The position numbers and the translations under genes were made by a program. From assembly GCA_002118135.1 (NCBI GenBank), contig BDIU01000063.1, positions 372,439 through 436,438 of the forward strand: DNA of 64,000 nucleotides, read 5' to 3'. Positions within the stretch are counted from its first letter, which is position 1, and every line of letters starts with the position of its first letter. The notes under the pieces are model-generated. The model worked only from the letters and a program-made list of their open reading frames with translations, was not told where the DNA came from and did no database searches. The stretch is from Trebouxia sp. TZW2008 (lineage: Eukaryota; Chlorophyta; Trebouxiophyceae; Trebouxiales; Trebouxiaceae). Below, piece by piece: positions 1-12,198 of the stretch.

Positions 1-484
1 GCCTGCTGTAGCCTGCAGCACTCAGCCGCAAGATCAATACCCATCCCAGAAGAACAAGGCTCACAAACTGTGTTGAGTACCTGCGCTCATTGAGAGCTGC
101 CTGTTGTAAAAAGCTGCCTGTTGTAAGGAGCTGCATGTGACTGCATGTCAGCTTTTTAAATAGTCATCCATGTCAGTTGTGTGTGATCTATCCAACGTTG
201 TTTGCTGTCACCAAGTACAGGTGAATATCATGTTCCTTGTGACGCCGCAATAAGCCAGAAAGGCGGTGATGATGTGCTTGCATCTAGCTTATAGCAGCAA
301 TGATCAACAGCTCAGGCAGAGCCAATGAGAACGGCGCTGGCAGCAAGCTGCTGTCAGCAAAATTCAACAGTTCACAGGACAACAAGAGCAGGAAAACAGG
401 AAAGAACTTGTTGCCCTGATTGTGATCAAGTCAGTTTCACGTGGAGCCAACGATGACGACAACTACAGCACGAGGGTTTGCTAC
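1..484. other. Left edge, presumed intron of the oligopeptidase gene
   Basis: The last anchored exon of the minus-strand oligopeptidase ends at 485 with a GT donor directly below it. The rest of that protein must lie to the left of the window or in exons I could not recognise here. No open frame in this stretch resembles the next propeller blades of the family. A short direct repeat (ctgcctgttgtaa, twice near 100-125) is the only other structure seen. Confidence 0.4.
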
Positions 485-3175
485 CTTGATAGGCTCCCTC
501 AACATCTCTTTGTCTGTGCCAACCTCCTTCACATGCAGGGTGTACTTCTCATTGCCTGAGGTGTCCTCGCCATATGCCACCAGCTTGTGGTTAGGGGAGG
601 GCTCCAAGCCGCTAGTCATGTAGAAGTCATAATTTGCGGCTTCAGCATTCTCATCCAGCAGGATCTCTTCAGGCTCACTTTCATCCATTGTATCCGTTTC
701 TGCATCATGCTACCAGGTTGCTACCCAAGGCAGGGCAAAAGTGCTTGCAGCAAGTCCAACACTGAGGTTTCAAATGAGTCTGTGGGCAAGCAAAAGGCAA
801 GTAGCCGAGCAAAAGGTGGATGGCCTTGCATCAACAGCCAAAGTCTGCTGCTGCACTGACCTTGTGCTGCACAGGGATGCGCCTCATGTACACAGTAAGT
901 CGCACAGCGGTCAACTCAACCAGCAGCTGTGTCTCGCCCTTGGAGAGCACTTGTGATATCAACAACAATAGCTGTGAGCACTGTTTTCAGTGATGCCAAG
1001 CAACTTTTCCTTCTTGTGTTTGCCTGCACACACCTGAAGGAGGTCCAATATTGGCTGGCAGCTTTCTTCTGCAGTGGACTCGGTACTGCTCGCCCTCCAA
1101 TGTGCGGCTGTAATAGAAGTAAGGGCCGTCCCTGCAGCAACAAAACTTCTAGATAAAAACAACAGGTGGAAAGCATGGCTTCACCATCAGGAAGTAGCCC
1201 ATTGACATGCCTAGCAAGGCTAATGACGCGCATGCCAGGGCGGACGACAATCAGCAACAGCTTCCTTTGAGCTGCAGGAGATGTCATGACGCTCTGTAGA
1301 AGACTGCATATTCAGCAAATGCTCACGAAGCCAACTTATCATCACAGTAACTACATCAGTACAGCTCTCAAGTGCAGCTGATTAGTATGCATTCAGGCAA
1401 TGAGTGTGTACCTGACTGGTGCAGACTGATCTGCCTCCTGGATTCTGGCTCGCAGCTCCCTGTACAGCTGCTCCTGCAGATGCTCTGTGTTCTCCAAAAC
1501 ATTGTGGCAGTAATCGGTCTCAGCCTGCATGACAGCCAGCCAACCAGGAAATCAACTGAAAGAAATCCATTATTGTGGCAGTAGTCATTTTCAGCGTGCC
1601 TGGCAGTTGGTCAATCAACTTGAGGAAAGCAATCATTGTGGCAGTACCCATTTCCAGCCTGCATGACAGTTAGCCAACCAAGAAATCAACTTGAAGAAGT
1701 CCATGATTGTGGCAGCAGTCGGTCTCAGCCTGCATGACAGCCAGCTAACTCAGAGATCAAGTTAAAGATACCCAATTTTGTGGCAGTAGCCATTTGCAGC
1801 CTGCATGACAGCCGGCCAAGGAAGAGATCAACTTGAAGATGTCCATTATTGTGGCAGTATACATTTTCAGCCTGCATGACAGCTGGCTAAAGAATAGGTT
1901 CAAACAAAGTGCCACGACAGTAGAATGGCAGAGCGCTTTCCGTCGTGAACATGTGCAAGAAAGTGCCAAGGAGTTAAGCCGGGTATGACAGCAAGCAGGA
2001 GCCGACATCAGAGGGTGACGTCATGCACAAGTGGGCATTTGTGAGTTCCTGTGACGCAAACTGCAAGTGGCTGTACACGTCAGCAATGTAAGTTGAGTGG
2101 CTCTGCAGTTGAGACATTGCTGGTGAGCAGGACTGTGGGACTGCAAAGTATCCTGAAGGCGTCGAAGGTGTACCTCAAGATATGCAAGGACATCATGATC
2201 TTCCCTTTCATCATCTCTCAACCAGTAGTAGTCGTCGTGCCGCACATCATTAGTGCCGTCTGGACCATGCAGCTCATGCGGCCGTTTTGCACATAGTGGC
2301 GGGGCTATGACCTCTGCATAGCAGAGCAGCACATGTCTTGTGGCGCACTGGCAACACACTTGCACAGTGATGTTGCCCGATACGGGCAACTGACATCAGG
2401 ATACTCTTGATCTCAGGACAATGCAATTGGGAACCAGTCAGTGCATCCCGACTACAGTGTACCTCCAAGTAAGGACAATTCGATATGGAAACAATTTGCT
2501 TGGTGACCAAGGCAATTGCTAGAAAGAAACAGTACTGTAGCACCAGCAAGCAACAAGGCATCAGCAACGAAAGGCTGACATGGCATCTGTTACCAAGACG
2601 TGCTTCCTCCAAATCCTCAGCGCTGATGCTGTCTGAAGCATATGCCCTGGCACTGCTGAGAAGGTTGAGCTTTTGCTGGTCCCTGACGCCTGAATGGACA
2701 AGGATGATTTTTGAGTATGGGAACAGATACTAGAGCTTGACATGCTGCAGCTTATGACTGCTGACCTGAGTGTGCAACACATCAACGCAAAACAAACTCA
2801 GAAATGCTTACCTAGAGCAGGCCAATGCTTAAAGACGTGTCCCTGACCTTTTCTAACTAGTAGTTGAACAGTATGACGATCACTTCTATTCAGCAGCTTG
2901 GCGTTACTCTGCAGCAGGCTTTGGACTGGGCCTGCTTGCCTGCATAGAAAGCGTTATGCAGGTGCAAAGCTGAATTACTCTCAATCGCCTTGGACTAGCC
3001 ATCGATGCATCAAGAGCTCAAATGATAGCACTCATGTTCAAATTCTGAAAAGCGGCACAATGACAAGCTTTTGCGGCTTTGCGATCAGTGTCGAAGCACA
3101 CCTCCTAAGAACGACACTGGCAACGACACTGGCGGCTACTCCTGCTCCGAGCACAAGTGATCCTCGCGACACCAT
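485..3175 (-). CDS. Oligopeptidase B-like prolyl oligopeptidase (S9A), 5' part
   Basis: Serine peptidase of the S9A family that cleaves short peptides; only the N-terminal portion, before the catalytic alpha/beta-hydrolase domain, is in the window. Anchored minus-strand exons are about 2594-2689, 2174-2313 (RHDDYYWLRDDER, then AYLE), 1412-1524 (LQEQLYRELRARIQEAD), 1034-1131 (DGPYFYYSRTLEGEQY) and 485-699 (ILLDENAEAANYDFY, KLVAYGEDTSGNEKYTLHV). These follow the family order exactly, and splice phases agree across the junctions from 2689 to 485. A hydrophobic, targeting-like leader starting at ATG 3175 is a plausible but unproven first exon, because its donor phase does not join cleanly to 2689. 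The last donor is at 485, so the catalytic Ser-Asp-His part is off-window. The gene is head-to-head with the TFIIIC gene. A 71-bp repeat array lies in the intron between 1524 and 2174. Confidence 0.82.
1503..1910. repeat. 71-bp tandem array duplicating a splice acceptor and exon start
   Basis: Six units begin with tgtggcag at 1503, 1574, 1637, 1708, 1779 and 1850 (spacing 71, 63, 71, 71, 71). On the minus strand the lowest-coordinate unit is the real 3' splice site plus the first codons of the 1412-1524 exon. Each upstream copy repeats the CAG acceptor, about 24 nt of exon-like sequence and about 45 nt of intron. The unit at 1850 would translate AENVYCH, which matches the usual family sequence (AENxY) better than the exon actually continuous with the gene (AETDYCH). 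Confidence 0.85.
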
Positions 3176-3357
3176 CGCTGCTTGAGTGAAGTGTAGCCAG
3201 GTATCGACAGTCAAATGCAACACACACGGTGCATGTCGTTTGACTGAGAGCGAATACTACAGCGAAAGAAGCTGTTCGGGAAGTGGTCAAGCTCGTTGAC
3301 CTGCTGTGCTGCGCTGCACACCTTGACCGCGGGTACGCCTGGGCCAGCGATGTCGCC
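3176..3357. promoter_or_regulatory. Divergent intergenic region (oligopeptidase / TFIIIC)
   Basis: About 180 bp separate the proposed minus-strand ATG (3175) from the plus-strand ATG of the TFIIIC subunit (3358). It must contain both 5' UTRs and any shared promoter. I see no convincing TATA box. The size depends on the uncertain first exon of the oligopeptidase gene. Confidence 0.4.
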
Positions 3358-6300
3358 ATGAACGACGACGACGAATTCTTGCCATACGAGCAGGACTCAG
3401 ATGCAGAAGAGCAGCAGCAGACAGTCGACGATCCGGAAGAGCCAGACTACGATGACGACGAAGCTTTCCTTCGAGGCCAAACCGATCTCGAGTCGGACTC
3501 TGGCTGGGACACGGGCGCCGAGACAGATGCAGCTGCCAGCGACACTGATGCAGGCTTCACCAGCGGCGTCGAAACAGATGTGGACGATGACGAGGAACTG
3601 TTTTCGGCTGGCGCAGACCCCATGGCCTTTCTTGCTGGCATGGAGCAAAACCGTAAAGATGATCAGCGCCAGCAACTGCAGCCCTACGAAGCCCTTGCAA
3701 GACAGAGAAGGTTGAACAGACGGCAAGACGGAAACGTGAGTTGCTGGCCCATCAAGAGCATTGTGGGCTGTATGCCTGCAAACACCTTGTCAAGAGCTCT
3801 GTTGATCTTGTCTGTAGGGGACTCAAGCAGCACCCCAGACAGCAAACGGCCAGAGTGTCTTTGGAGCTGGCACAGATGACATATGGTGCAGTCTTAATGC
3901 CTGCTGTTGCACATTTCAACAGGTTGCTGGAAGAATGTCCCAGCATGCAATGCTTTTGCAGGAATGACGAGGTTGCTGAACATTTGGGCTTGAAGTCTGG
4001 CAGGGGCAAGAAAAGGAAAGATAAGAATAAGCGCAGGTCAGTCAAAAGCTGCTGCTGCAAGCCCAAGATCTCTTTGGTGAACTAGACCTTTCTTAATTGC
4101 TTGCAATACCCCTCTGGTGAAGTAGACCCCTCTTAGTTGCTTGCAGGCCAAGCAAAGGCAAAGGCAGCAGAACCAAGGCCATACCTGAAGCTGTCAATCG
4201 CAAGCTTGGAGAGGCCACACTACACTATGCATCTGGCAGGTAGAATTGACACACCGCTGCAGCATAGCTCGATATGCTGTACCAAAGCACGCCATGCACA
4301 ATTGAAGGGCACCGACCACAAGCGCTGCAGCTGTCTAGACAAGCACGGCGTTATGCTGGACTCATCATCAGCTAAAGTTTTGCACATGTTGAAGCTGCTT
4401 TGATACAGGACATACAGAATGCAGAACTGCGACACAAGGTGGTATAAGACTCAGAGTGGGTGGACCTTATTTGTGTGGACTTGATGCAGGCATGCTGAAG
4501 CTACAACTCTGTTGCTGGCAGTCATTAGGGAAGCACCAAACTTGCCAGATGCTTATCACACCCTGGGACTGCTGTATGAGTCCCAGGGAGATGGCGCAAA
4601 GGCCCTAGACTTTCACATGATCTCTGCTCACCTGTCTAAGGTAGAGCTCACAGTCATGCATCTGCACTGCAGCACCATCAGCAGGCAAGCACAGTCCTGG
4701 TGCTGTGCGTGGCCACAGAGACATACTGTTTGTTTCAGCCTTTCATCAGCAGGACATTCGCCTTTTCTTTGAGGCAAACACTGATCAGCTGCCTTTGGTT
4801 GCCAGACACATCCACCTGTGCTTTCAAGCCAGGACGCCTGATGAGTCACATCTGGCTCCCAACCCCGGACTGTAAATTCTATTGATTGATTGACATACTA
4901 AGACACAAAGCGTGCAGAGTCTTGAGTAAACAAAATTGATACGCATTGGCACCAGTTAGCTTGAACGATGTTGTTTGGACTCTTCAATCCTGTTACTCCA
5001 TTCTGCTGCTGTTGTATGCACCTAGCAGGATCAAAGGACCCCACTAGCAAGAAAGTATGTATGGAGAATGCAAGGCAATCCCAGAGCATCTGACAGGTGT
5101 TAACAGTTTTGTGTTGACTCGTGCAGGATAGTCAGGTCTGGAAGCGCGTTGCCAAGATGTCTACAGACCTTGGCTACCTACGTCAAGCTATATACTGTCT
5201 CAGAAATGTAAGCTTGTCTTGCTGGTGTGCGCTTTGAGCTTTGTTTCATCACATAAGCAGTTGGGCAACTCACAAGCTGCGCAGGCCATCAATCGTGACA
5301 AGAATGATCTAGATGCAAAGTGGGACAAAGCTGTGCTCCACTCTGAAATTGACGAGCCAAGAAAGGTAAGCAAAGCAAATCTCAAGTCTCTGAACATCAC
5401 AAGGTAATCTACCACCAGCATGAGCATCTGCATTGTCAGACCCTATACCCTGGACACTAAATAAACCATGCACCATGCTGAAGTCACCGCATATGCCTGA
5501 TCATCATGAGGCTATAATTTGAGACATGTACATACATGTCATCTGTATGAGTCATAGAATATTTCAGACATGTGTCATGGTGATCTGTATCACTTGACAA
5601 AAGGTCAGATTTGTGCATCGCCCATGTCAACAACAATGGACTCTGATGCCCGTCAACGATGTCCTTCACAAATTGTGCTCTTCACTACAGGCCCTCAAAG
5701 CCTTCAAACAGCTGGCAACTGTACGGCCTGGCGACCCAGAGATTGCAAAGATGCTAGCTCGGCTTCAACATCAGCTGGGCAACCCTGAAGAAGCCAAAGA
5801 CACACTGCAAAACCACCTGCATGAATATCCAACAGCAGTAGACTTGACACATATCAACATCCTGGCAGAGCTATACATGGAGTCAGCTGAATGGGGCCTT
5901 GCTGTTGACAACATACAGTATGCAGATGCACAGTTGTGTGGGCCAGCCGGCTTGCCGATAGAGCTTCAGGTGAACAATTTTGCACTCGTCAGTCTTTTTA
6001 CTGTAATCAACACTGCTTGCTGCTGCTGCAAGCACTGCTGCTGAACCCTGTATGGCTGCTTTACCAGCATTTGGGGCTTCTGAGGCATGCTCCTATGGCG
6101 CCTGTCTGATTGTTGTTGCTCACTGACAAGGTCACTGCTGCTCAAGAACACAAGCAACAAACAGCCTAAGGATAGTGAGCAGTGATGAGTTCATGACCAT
6201 GTTCAGTCAAATCATGACCATTTTCTGTTATGACACACAGCAGGCTAAGACAGCAATTCCTCAGGACTTTTGTATTGAGGGCAGTGCCATCAACATAACG

Positions 6301-9300
6301 TGTGGCTGTAGCTGGCAAATCTGCTGCAAAGTCTTGATGTTTGGTGCGTTGTTCTGTGCAGGTCAAGGCAGGTATATGCTGTGCACACCTGGAGGGTGAT
6401 ATTGAGTCCAGCCATGGCATGCAAGAAGCCCAGAAATATTTCAGCAATTTGCTGGAGGAACCCGTGGCGGACAATGCAGACCTGTGCCTGTCTGTTGCTG
6501 ATGAGCTGCTACAGCTGGAACATGCTGAAGAGGTACGCTGAGCCCTGTAGCGTTTAGAGTGACATCTCTTTGTAACAACTGCTTGAGTCACCAGAAAAGG
6601 AGAAATTCTCCTTTAATCAAATTTTCCTCACTCAGACGGACCACTGCAGTCAAAGTGCAGTGATTGGTTCCGAACTGCATTGTCCTTGCATCAAAAATGT
6701 CCTTACATATGGTTTACTTACAAAGAGAACTACTGTACTCACATATCTGTCATAGAAGTATGGTGTTGGCAATGCACATCTGTACACTTGGTAGCATGTC
6801 TGCGCATGCACAGCTGTCTGGCATAAATGTTTGAGAAGCTGTGCAAGCACTACTTGTAAGCGGGCAACATCTGGCATGATGAGAAGTAGGCTGCAAATAC
6901 ATGCACGGCATTACTCTCTAAGGCCAGAGCTGCAGACATGTTATCTAATGTGCAGGCTGTCTACAAGCGCATACAGGTACAAGCATGTATGTTTGCATAG
7001 ACAGCTGTCAGTGCATATACAGGTGTCTTCTGTGTAGCCTCCAAAGCACTGGTTGCAAGCATGCAAGATTCCATATGATTGCAGCAGACTGTGAGATCAT
7101 CTACAATCATGTCATCTGATGTGCAGGCCCTGCTGTTCTACAAGCGTGTACAAGAGCTGCCAGAGTACAACAGCACACAGCTGTGGGGCAAGATTGGCCA
7201 GTGCCAGCGCTTGCTGGGCAATGACCAGGAGCTGGTCAGCATGTATGAGGGCGTCATGCAGGTGGGCCTAGGAAGATCCAGAATGACATTGTCTAGTTTG
7301 ATTTACATCAGTTAAAATCAATTAAACATCAGACGTCGATTATGCTCAGAATAGCCAGCCTGGCAAGGCAGGACCTGGTTCACACACGTGCAGCATTGTG
7401 CTGAAAGGGGCTTAGATTGCTGTTGATGATATTTGTGGTGAATATCATGATTGTCATTGATATCATCGTTCAGGTTGATTATCATCATCGTGATCATAAT
7501 CCGTTCTTACATACATGCTGTTGTTTTGTGCTGAACAGCGGTTCCCTGCCTGGAAGCAAAGCAAAGCAGCCCTGGCATGGCTCAGCTGCACATCAACCCT
7601 GAGGACATGCTGACAGCCCAACAAGCCCAGCATGTCCATCATTATCACAATCAACAATGTCATCATTGTCGTCATGAATCTCATAGCTGTCCTGACTTTG
7701 CAGGACAGCAGCTGCCCTGCCTGGAAGCAGAGTGAAGCAGCTCTGGCCCTGACTCAGCTGCACATTGACGCTGGGGACACTCTGGCAGCCCAGCAAGTCC
7801 TCAGTATCCTGAAGCAGCCTGCTGAGGCTGCAGATGGCGCAGAGCAGGCAGATGGAGATGCTGGCCAACAGAGCCAGACGCTCTTTCACAGGGCTGGCCT
7901 AATGCTGCGACTTGGTCAGCAGGTGGGCTCACCTCGGCTGTCAGTGCAGTATATGTCTGCAATATGCTGTCTGCAGCAACTTGCAGATCATGTCCTGAGG
8001 TACATGCACAAAAAACACGTGGGTGGCAGCAGTTCACAATGATGTTCTCAATGTTGCGCCCAAGTTTTATCGTCTCACTGTTTCCAATCATATTGTACTT
8101 GGCTTCTGCAATCAGGGCTTCTGCAGCGCTTCCTACAACTGCTTGCAAGTGTTCTTCAAGCATGCGTGCAGCAAGCATTATACATGCTCATGACTGGCTG
8201 GTGCAGGATGAGTTCCTGCAGCTGATGCTGCCCCTGGTGTCTGCCACCATCAGGAGGGCTGCAGAGCGGGGGGCTAGCCGCCCAGCTGCTCCTGCTGCCC
8301 TGGATCCCCAAGTGGCGAAAGCCCTCAGGCGCAGGCAGAGGGGGGTCACTGGCAACAAGGTCTTCTCAGAAGCAGAAACTGTTTTCAAGGTGAAGCACAC
8401 CTGTCTACTCAGCTGTTGTGCACCAGGCAGGAGATGTGTCCAAATGGTGAAGTTTGTTGAGCCCTGCACATTGCTGCCTTCCAGAATGCTATGTCAACAC
8501 TGCATTGCACCTTGACATGACGCCTATGTGCATGCTTGTGACAATCATGCATGAGATGTATCACACAAGCTTTCTGAGCGTACAGAAGCTGGCAGCCTTG
8601 TTGCGTATGCTGATTGTGCACTACATGTGGTCTGCATTTTCCGCCACACGATCAGACGCGTTTTCAATCTACACCAAAAACCCCTGAGTGCCAATGCAAG
8701 TGGCTGTCATCAGTTGCTGCTGCTGAGGATGCCGCAATGGCGGCCGGCTGTGTCAGGTTGACAGACGACACCTGAATCCTTGCTGCAAGGCTACATCATA
8801 TGTTATCATTGCTCAGCCCATGTAGAACAGGCCAGCAAGGCCGCAAGAGCAATGTTGGTAGCTGCTGCTACTGAAGACCATGCGGTGGCAGCAGACCCTG
8901 CTGAAAAGCGTATGAACACTTGAGCTCTGTTGCAGGGCTACACCTCGTGTGACAGGCGCTCAGCTCATGTATGGCAGGCTTACGAGGTTGTCAAGGCTAT
9001 TTTGGCAGCAGCCGCAAATAGTGACCTGCAATGGTGCCGGACTCTGACATCAGAACCCCAGCAGGGTCTTGACGTTACTGCAGGGTCTTTATCAGCAATG
9101 GCTGTCGGCACAACTGTCTGAGCCTCATCAGCTCAACAATATGGGCTAAGCGCCAATCATGTTTGGTGTAGCCTCGCAACATACTTTTGATGGTGTACTC
9201 AGCAGGATGAAAGAGCCTTTCATTCACTGCAGCGCCAAACCACACCTGATTGGCAATCAGCCCGTGTTGTCAAGCTGATCACGCCTCAAGCTGTTCTAGC

Positions 9301-12198
9301 TGCTGCTGCTCATGAAGACCCTGCAGTAGCAGCAGACACTGCTGAGAGTACCATCAAAACCCTCCCTTTGCTGTAGGGCTACACCACTCGTGATTGGCGC
9401 TCAACCCATGTGCGTCAAGCTGATAAGCCATTTGAGCTGTTCTGGCAGCTGCTCTCAGGCAGGATCATGCAGTAGCAGAAGGCGCTGTTGGGTGAGAGCA
9501 AAACAGCTATAATCTTCCTGCAGGGCTACACCACTCGTGATCGGCGCTCGGCCCATGTGCGTCAAGCTGATGAGGCTGCAGAGGCTGTGCTGGCAGCTGC
9601 TGCTGATGAGGACCCTGCAGTGGCAGCAGAGCTGGAAGGCGCAGTCTCAGGTCCTGCCAGCGTCTTCAAGCAGGACTCAGATTTCAAGATGCTGGTGCAA
9701 ACTGCGCGCTTGCTGCTTGAGCAGAGCAAAGTGACTGAGGCCAAACAGCTGCTGGAGAACTCTATACGTCTTTTTGCACAGTATGCTCCTATCTTGCGCA
9801 TCATGCCTTTTGACAATCTCTCATTCTCATATCCATGGACCTTATGCCCATCACCTGGCATGGTCTGCGGGGTATCACTTGTATGAGACTGGCTGTTGTG
9901 TACATCAGATACTCTGCCTGTGTTGTTTACAAAATTGGTGCTGCATGCCTTCCTTCTGCGCATCAGTTCAGCAAGGCGGGCCCACAAAGCAACTGAAACA
10001 AAGTGACAACTGCTGTGACTGTTGCAACCGGTGCCAACACTTAATACTCGCAATACCTATTCAATCAATGCCAAGGATTGTTCTGGCTGCGTCTCAACTT
10101 GGCAAAGGCGGCAGACTACAGTGACTATTTTTCAGCCCATAAGAACACAGCATGCCATGCCACACACAAACTTTCCTGTTTGCTACTCCTTATAGAATCT
10201 CGCATGACTGCTTGTCATTGACATCTAGTGCAAGATCTAAACTGCCACTACTATAAGCATGCATGTACATAACCCACCAAAAGTAGATTAGAAAGCCACA
10301 AAACAAGCTCAGAAGCAGCAATGCTGAGCAGATATTGCTCTATGATGCAGTCGGTGGCTAGACAAGAGCCGCAGAGATGTGCTGCAAATGGTTCTGGTGG
10401 AGGTGTATGTGGCTGAGCAGGACTTTGCAACAGCATACGACCTGCTGAAGCCTGTCTGCTGTCGGTGGCCGGCCAGCATACGTGTCTGGAACACATACTG
10501 CAGGTAATTCCTTTCTCAGATAACAAAAATCGGTCATGTTCTCCACCACAGGTCCCAGGTGTGTGTGATCCAAGTCCTGTGTTGCCAGGCTGGGTATATC
10601 ATGATGCTGATGCATGATGCATGATGCTTCAATGTGTCATACTAGCTAGAGCTTTGAGATGGGCGGCTGCACTTATGTTGCTGCTCAGGACAGACCTGCA
10701 AGCATGTTGTGATATGCCAGGTGTGCTGCTGCATGCATTGTCTAGATCAGGCACGCCTTCGTGTCCAGATCCTGCAAGTTGCCAGCACTGGCTTGCTTTG
10801 AATTTGGCTGAGCACCCCTTCCAGGCAGACTGAAGAGCAGACCAATGCTGGCCACTTACGAAGCTGGAGATCAAGTCATGTCCAAGAATTCTGACACTGA
10901 GCAGCCATGCAATAGTCTGTGCAAATGGAAAGGTCCAGGCTGCTGAGCTTGTCTAAACACCACACATTTTGCATGCATGGCGGTGCTGCACTTTCAAAAG
11001 AATGGGTCATGTGCATGCTTGAGCAAACACATATGGTGTGTGTATGCCGCTTGCCTGATGGGCAATTGCATGGCTGCGCAGGGTACTGGCTGGCTTGGGT
11101 GGCCTAAGGCACAGTGCCAAGTTTATTTTACCTCTGCGGGCCAAACATCCTTCCAGCATGCCTCTTATGCTACTGGCTGGCCATTGTCTGTCACAGGCAC
11201 GCCCACTGCCTTGACCTTGTGCCTTTGCATTTGACACAGTGGTTTTTCAGCATTTGCCTCACCTCTGCTTCCATTCATCCCCAAGCAAACAAAAGCTCCG
11301 CCTTTCTTAGCACACAACTTGAATGCAGCATCATGCATCCGCTGCCTAGGCTGCTGATGCACATGCATTGGCAATGGCAGCAGTTTGTTGCATGCTGTGG
11401 CGTCAGGGTTGTCTTGGCTGCATGTCACAAGCTTGATGTTGTCAAATCTGCAATTGTGACATGACTCAAAATGATGTCAATGCTGGTGCAGACAACTCAG
11501 ACACAAGCCACCGGGGAATTCTTCCATGCATACAGAATGAATCAGCAGCAGCCGCTCACTTTACTGTGTCTTGCTGTTGCACATGTGCAGCAGGCAATGA
11601 GACGCAATGTTGATGATAGGAACCGGACAGTGCTGCAGGCTTTCGCCTTCCTACAGGTAAGCTTCAAAGCTCTATTGTAGCCAACAGAGTGCATAGTGGT
11701 CATTGTTCTTTGTGGACAGAACATGGCTGGGATTGGCAACTGCATACAGTCTTGCTGCAGGTCTTTGCAGAGTTGCATGTTGCGTCTGCAGTGCATTGCA
11801 TGACAGCAATTTTGACCTGTGTGCACAGCACAGATTTCCTTGTGCAGTCTATTCCAGCAAATTGAGCAGCGTTCTGATGTCTGGCGTAGTGCGGCAACAA
11901 GCAGAAGCTGATGCCAATGGCACCTTCAATGGTGCTTATGCAGGAGTATGCTCAGCGTAGAGGGATCTCAAATGAAAGCAACTATAACTTGGGTCGTGCA
12001 GCACAACATCTGGGCATAGTGCACATTGCTGTGCAGTACTACCAGAAGTGCCTGCACAGCAATGGCTTTTTCTCCCAGTCAACATCCCAAAGCAGTGCCC
12101 TGCAAAGAGAAGCAGCCTTCAATTTGTCCCTGATTTACAGAGGAACAGGTGCAGATGAGCTTGCCAGGCAGATTTTGCGGCAGTACGTCACTATATGA
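3358..12198 (+). CDS. GTF3C3: TFIIIC TPR subunit (GTF3C3 / TFC4 / tau131 family)
   Basis: Component of transcription factor IIIC, which binds A/B-box promoters and recruits TFIIIB for RNA polymerase III; nuclear. Exon 1 (from ATG 3358) encodes the typical very acidic N-terminus, rich in D/E with LESDSGWDTGAETDA, followed by a basic patch (GKKRKDKNKRR, about 4010). TPR repeats follow: AYHTLGLLYESQGDGAKALD (4547-4610), AKMLARLQHQLGNPEEAKD (about 5745-5800), FYKRVQELPEYN (about 7140), CPAWKQSEAALALTQLHIDA (7713-7770). The C-terminal exon (about 11940-12198) is the clearest match: YNLGRAAQHLGIVHIAVQYY and AFNLSLIYRGTGADELARQI, ending in QYVTI and TGA. The gene has roughly 20 exons over 8.8 kb; not every junction phase could be resolved, notably exons 1-2. 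Four introns contain decayed duplicates of exon edges. It is head-to-head with the oligopeptidase gene. Confidence 0.88.
4070..4150 (+). repeat. Duplicated intron end with acceptor in the TFIIIC gene
   Basis: The segment around 4072-4110 (ctttggtgaactagacc, then ttgcttgca) is repeated at about 4111-4150 (ctctggtgaagtagaccc, then ttgcttgcag). The second copy carries the CAG acceptor; the first ends in CAA and has lost it. Confidence 0.7.
6935..7170 (+). repeat. Duplicated acceptor and exon start in the TFIIIC gene
   Basis: The functional-looking acceptor at about 7125 (tgatgtgcag followed by codons for an FYKRVQEL helix) has an upstream degenerate copy at about 6950 (taatgtgcag followed by gctgtctacaagcgcata). 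Flanking sequence such as atgttatctaatgtgcag versus atgtcatctgatgtgcag is also alike. Spacing is about 172 bp. Confidence 0.65.
7440..7800 (+). repeat. Duplicated exon with ATC-rich flank in the TFIIIC gene
   Basis: The exon at about 7705-7830 (CPAWKQSEAALALTQLHIDA) has an upstream copy at about 7540-7620 that reads PCLEAKQSSPGMAQLHIN in another frame. Sequence identity is high over about 85 nt (ccctgcctggaagca, ctcagctgcacat, gacagccca). Both copies are preceded by a similar ATC/GTC-rich stretch, so the duplicated unit is about 171 bp. The upstream copy is no longer in frame. Confidence 0.75.
8785..9640 (+). repeat. About 147-bp exon-bearing tandem array in the TFIIIC gene
   Basis: Copies of one exon start after AG at about 8790, 8936, 9233, 9377 and 9524. 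Spacings are 146, 297 (a double step with no clear middle copy), 144 and 147 bp. The last copy is intact and runs on into the gene's reading frame (GYTTRDRRSAHVRQADEAAE, then AVLAAAADEDPAVAAELEG). The earlier ones decay progressively: GYTSCDRRSAHVWQAYEVVK at 8936, GYTTRDWRSTHVRQADK at 9377, with stops or frame changes further on. All keep an AG before the GGCTAC-type start except the most decayed copy. Confidence 0.8.
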
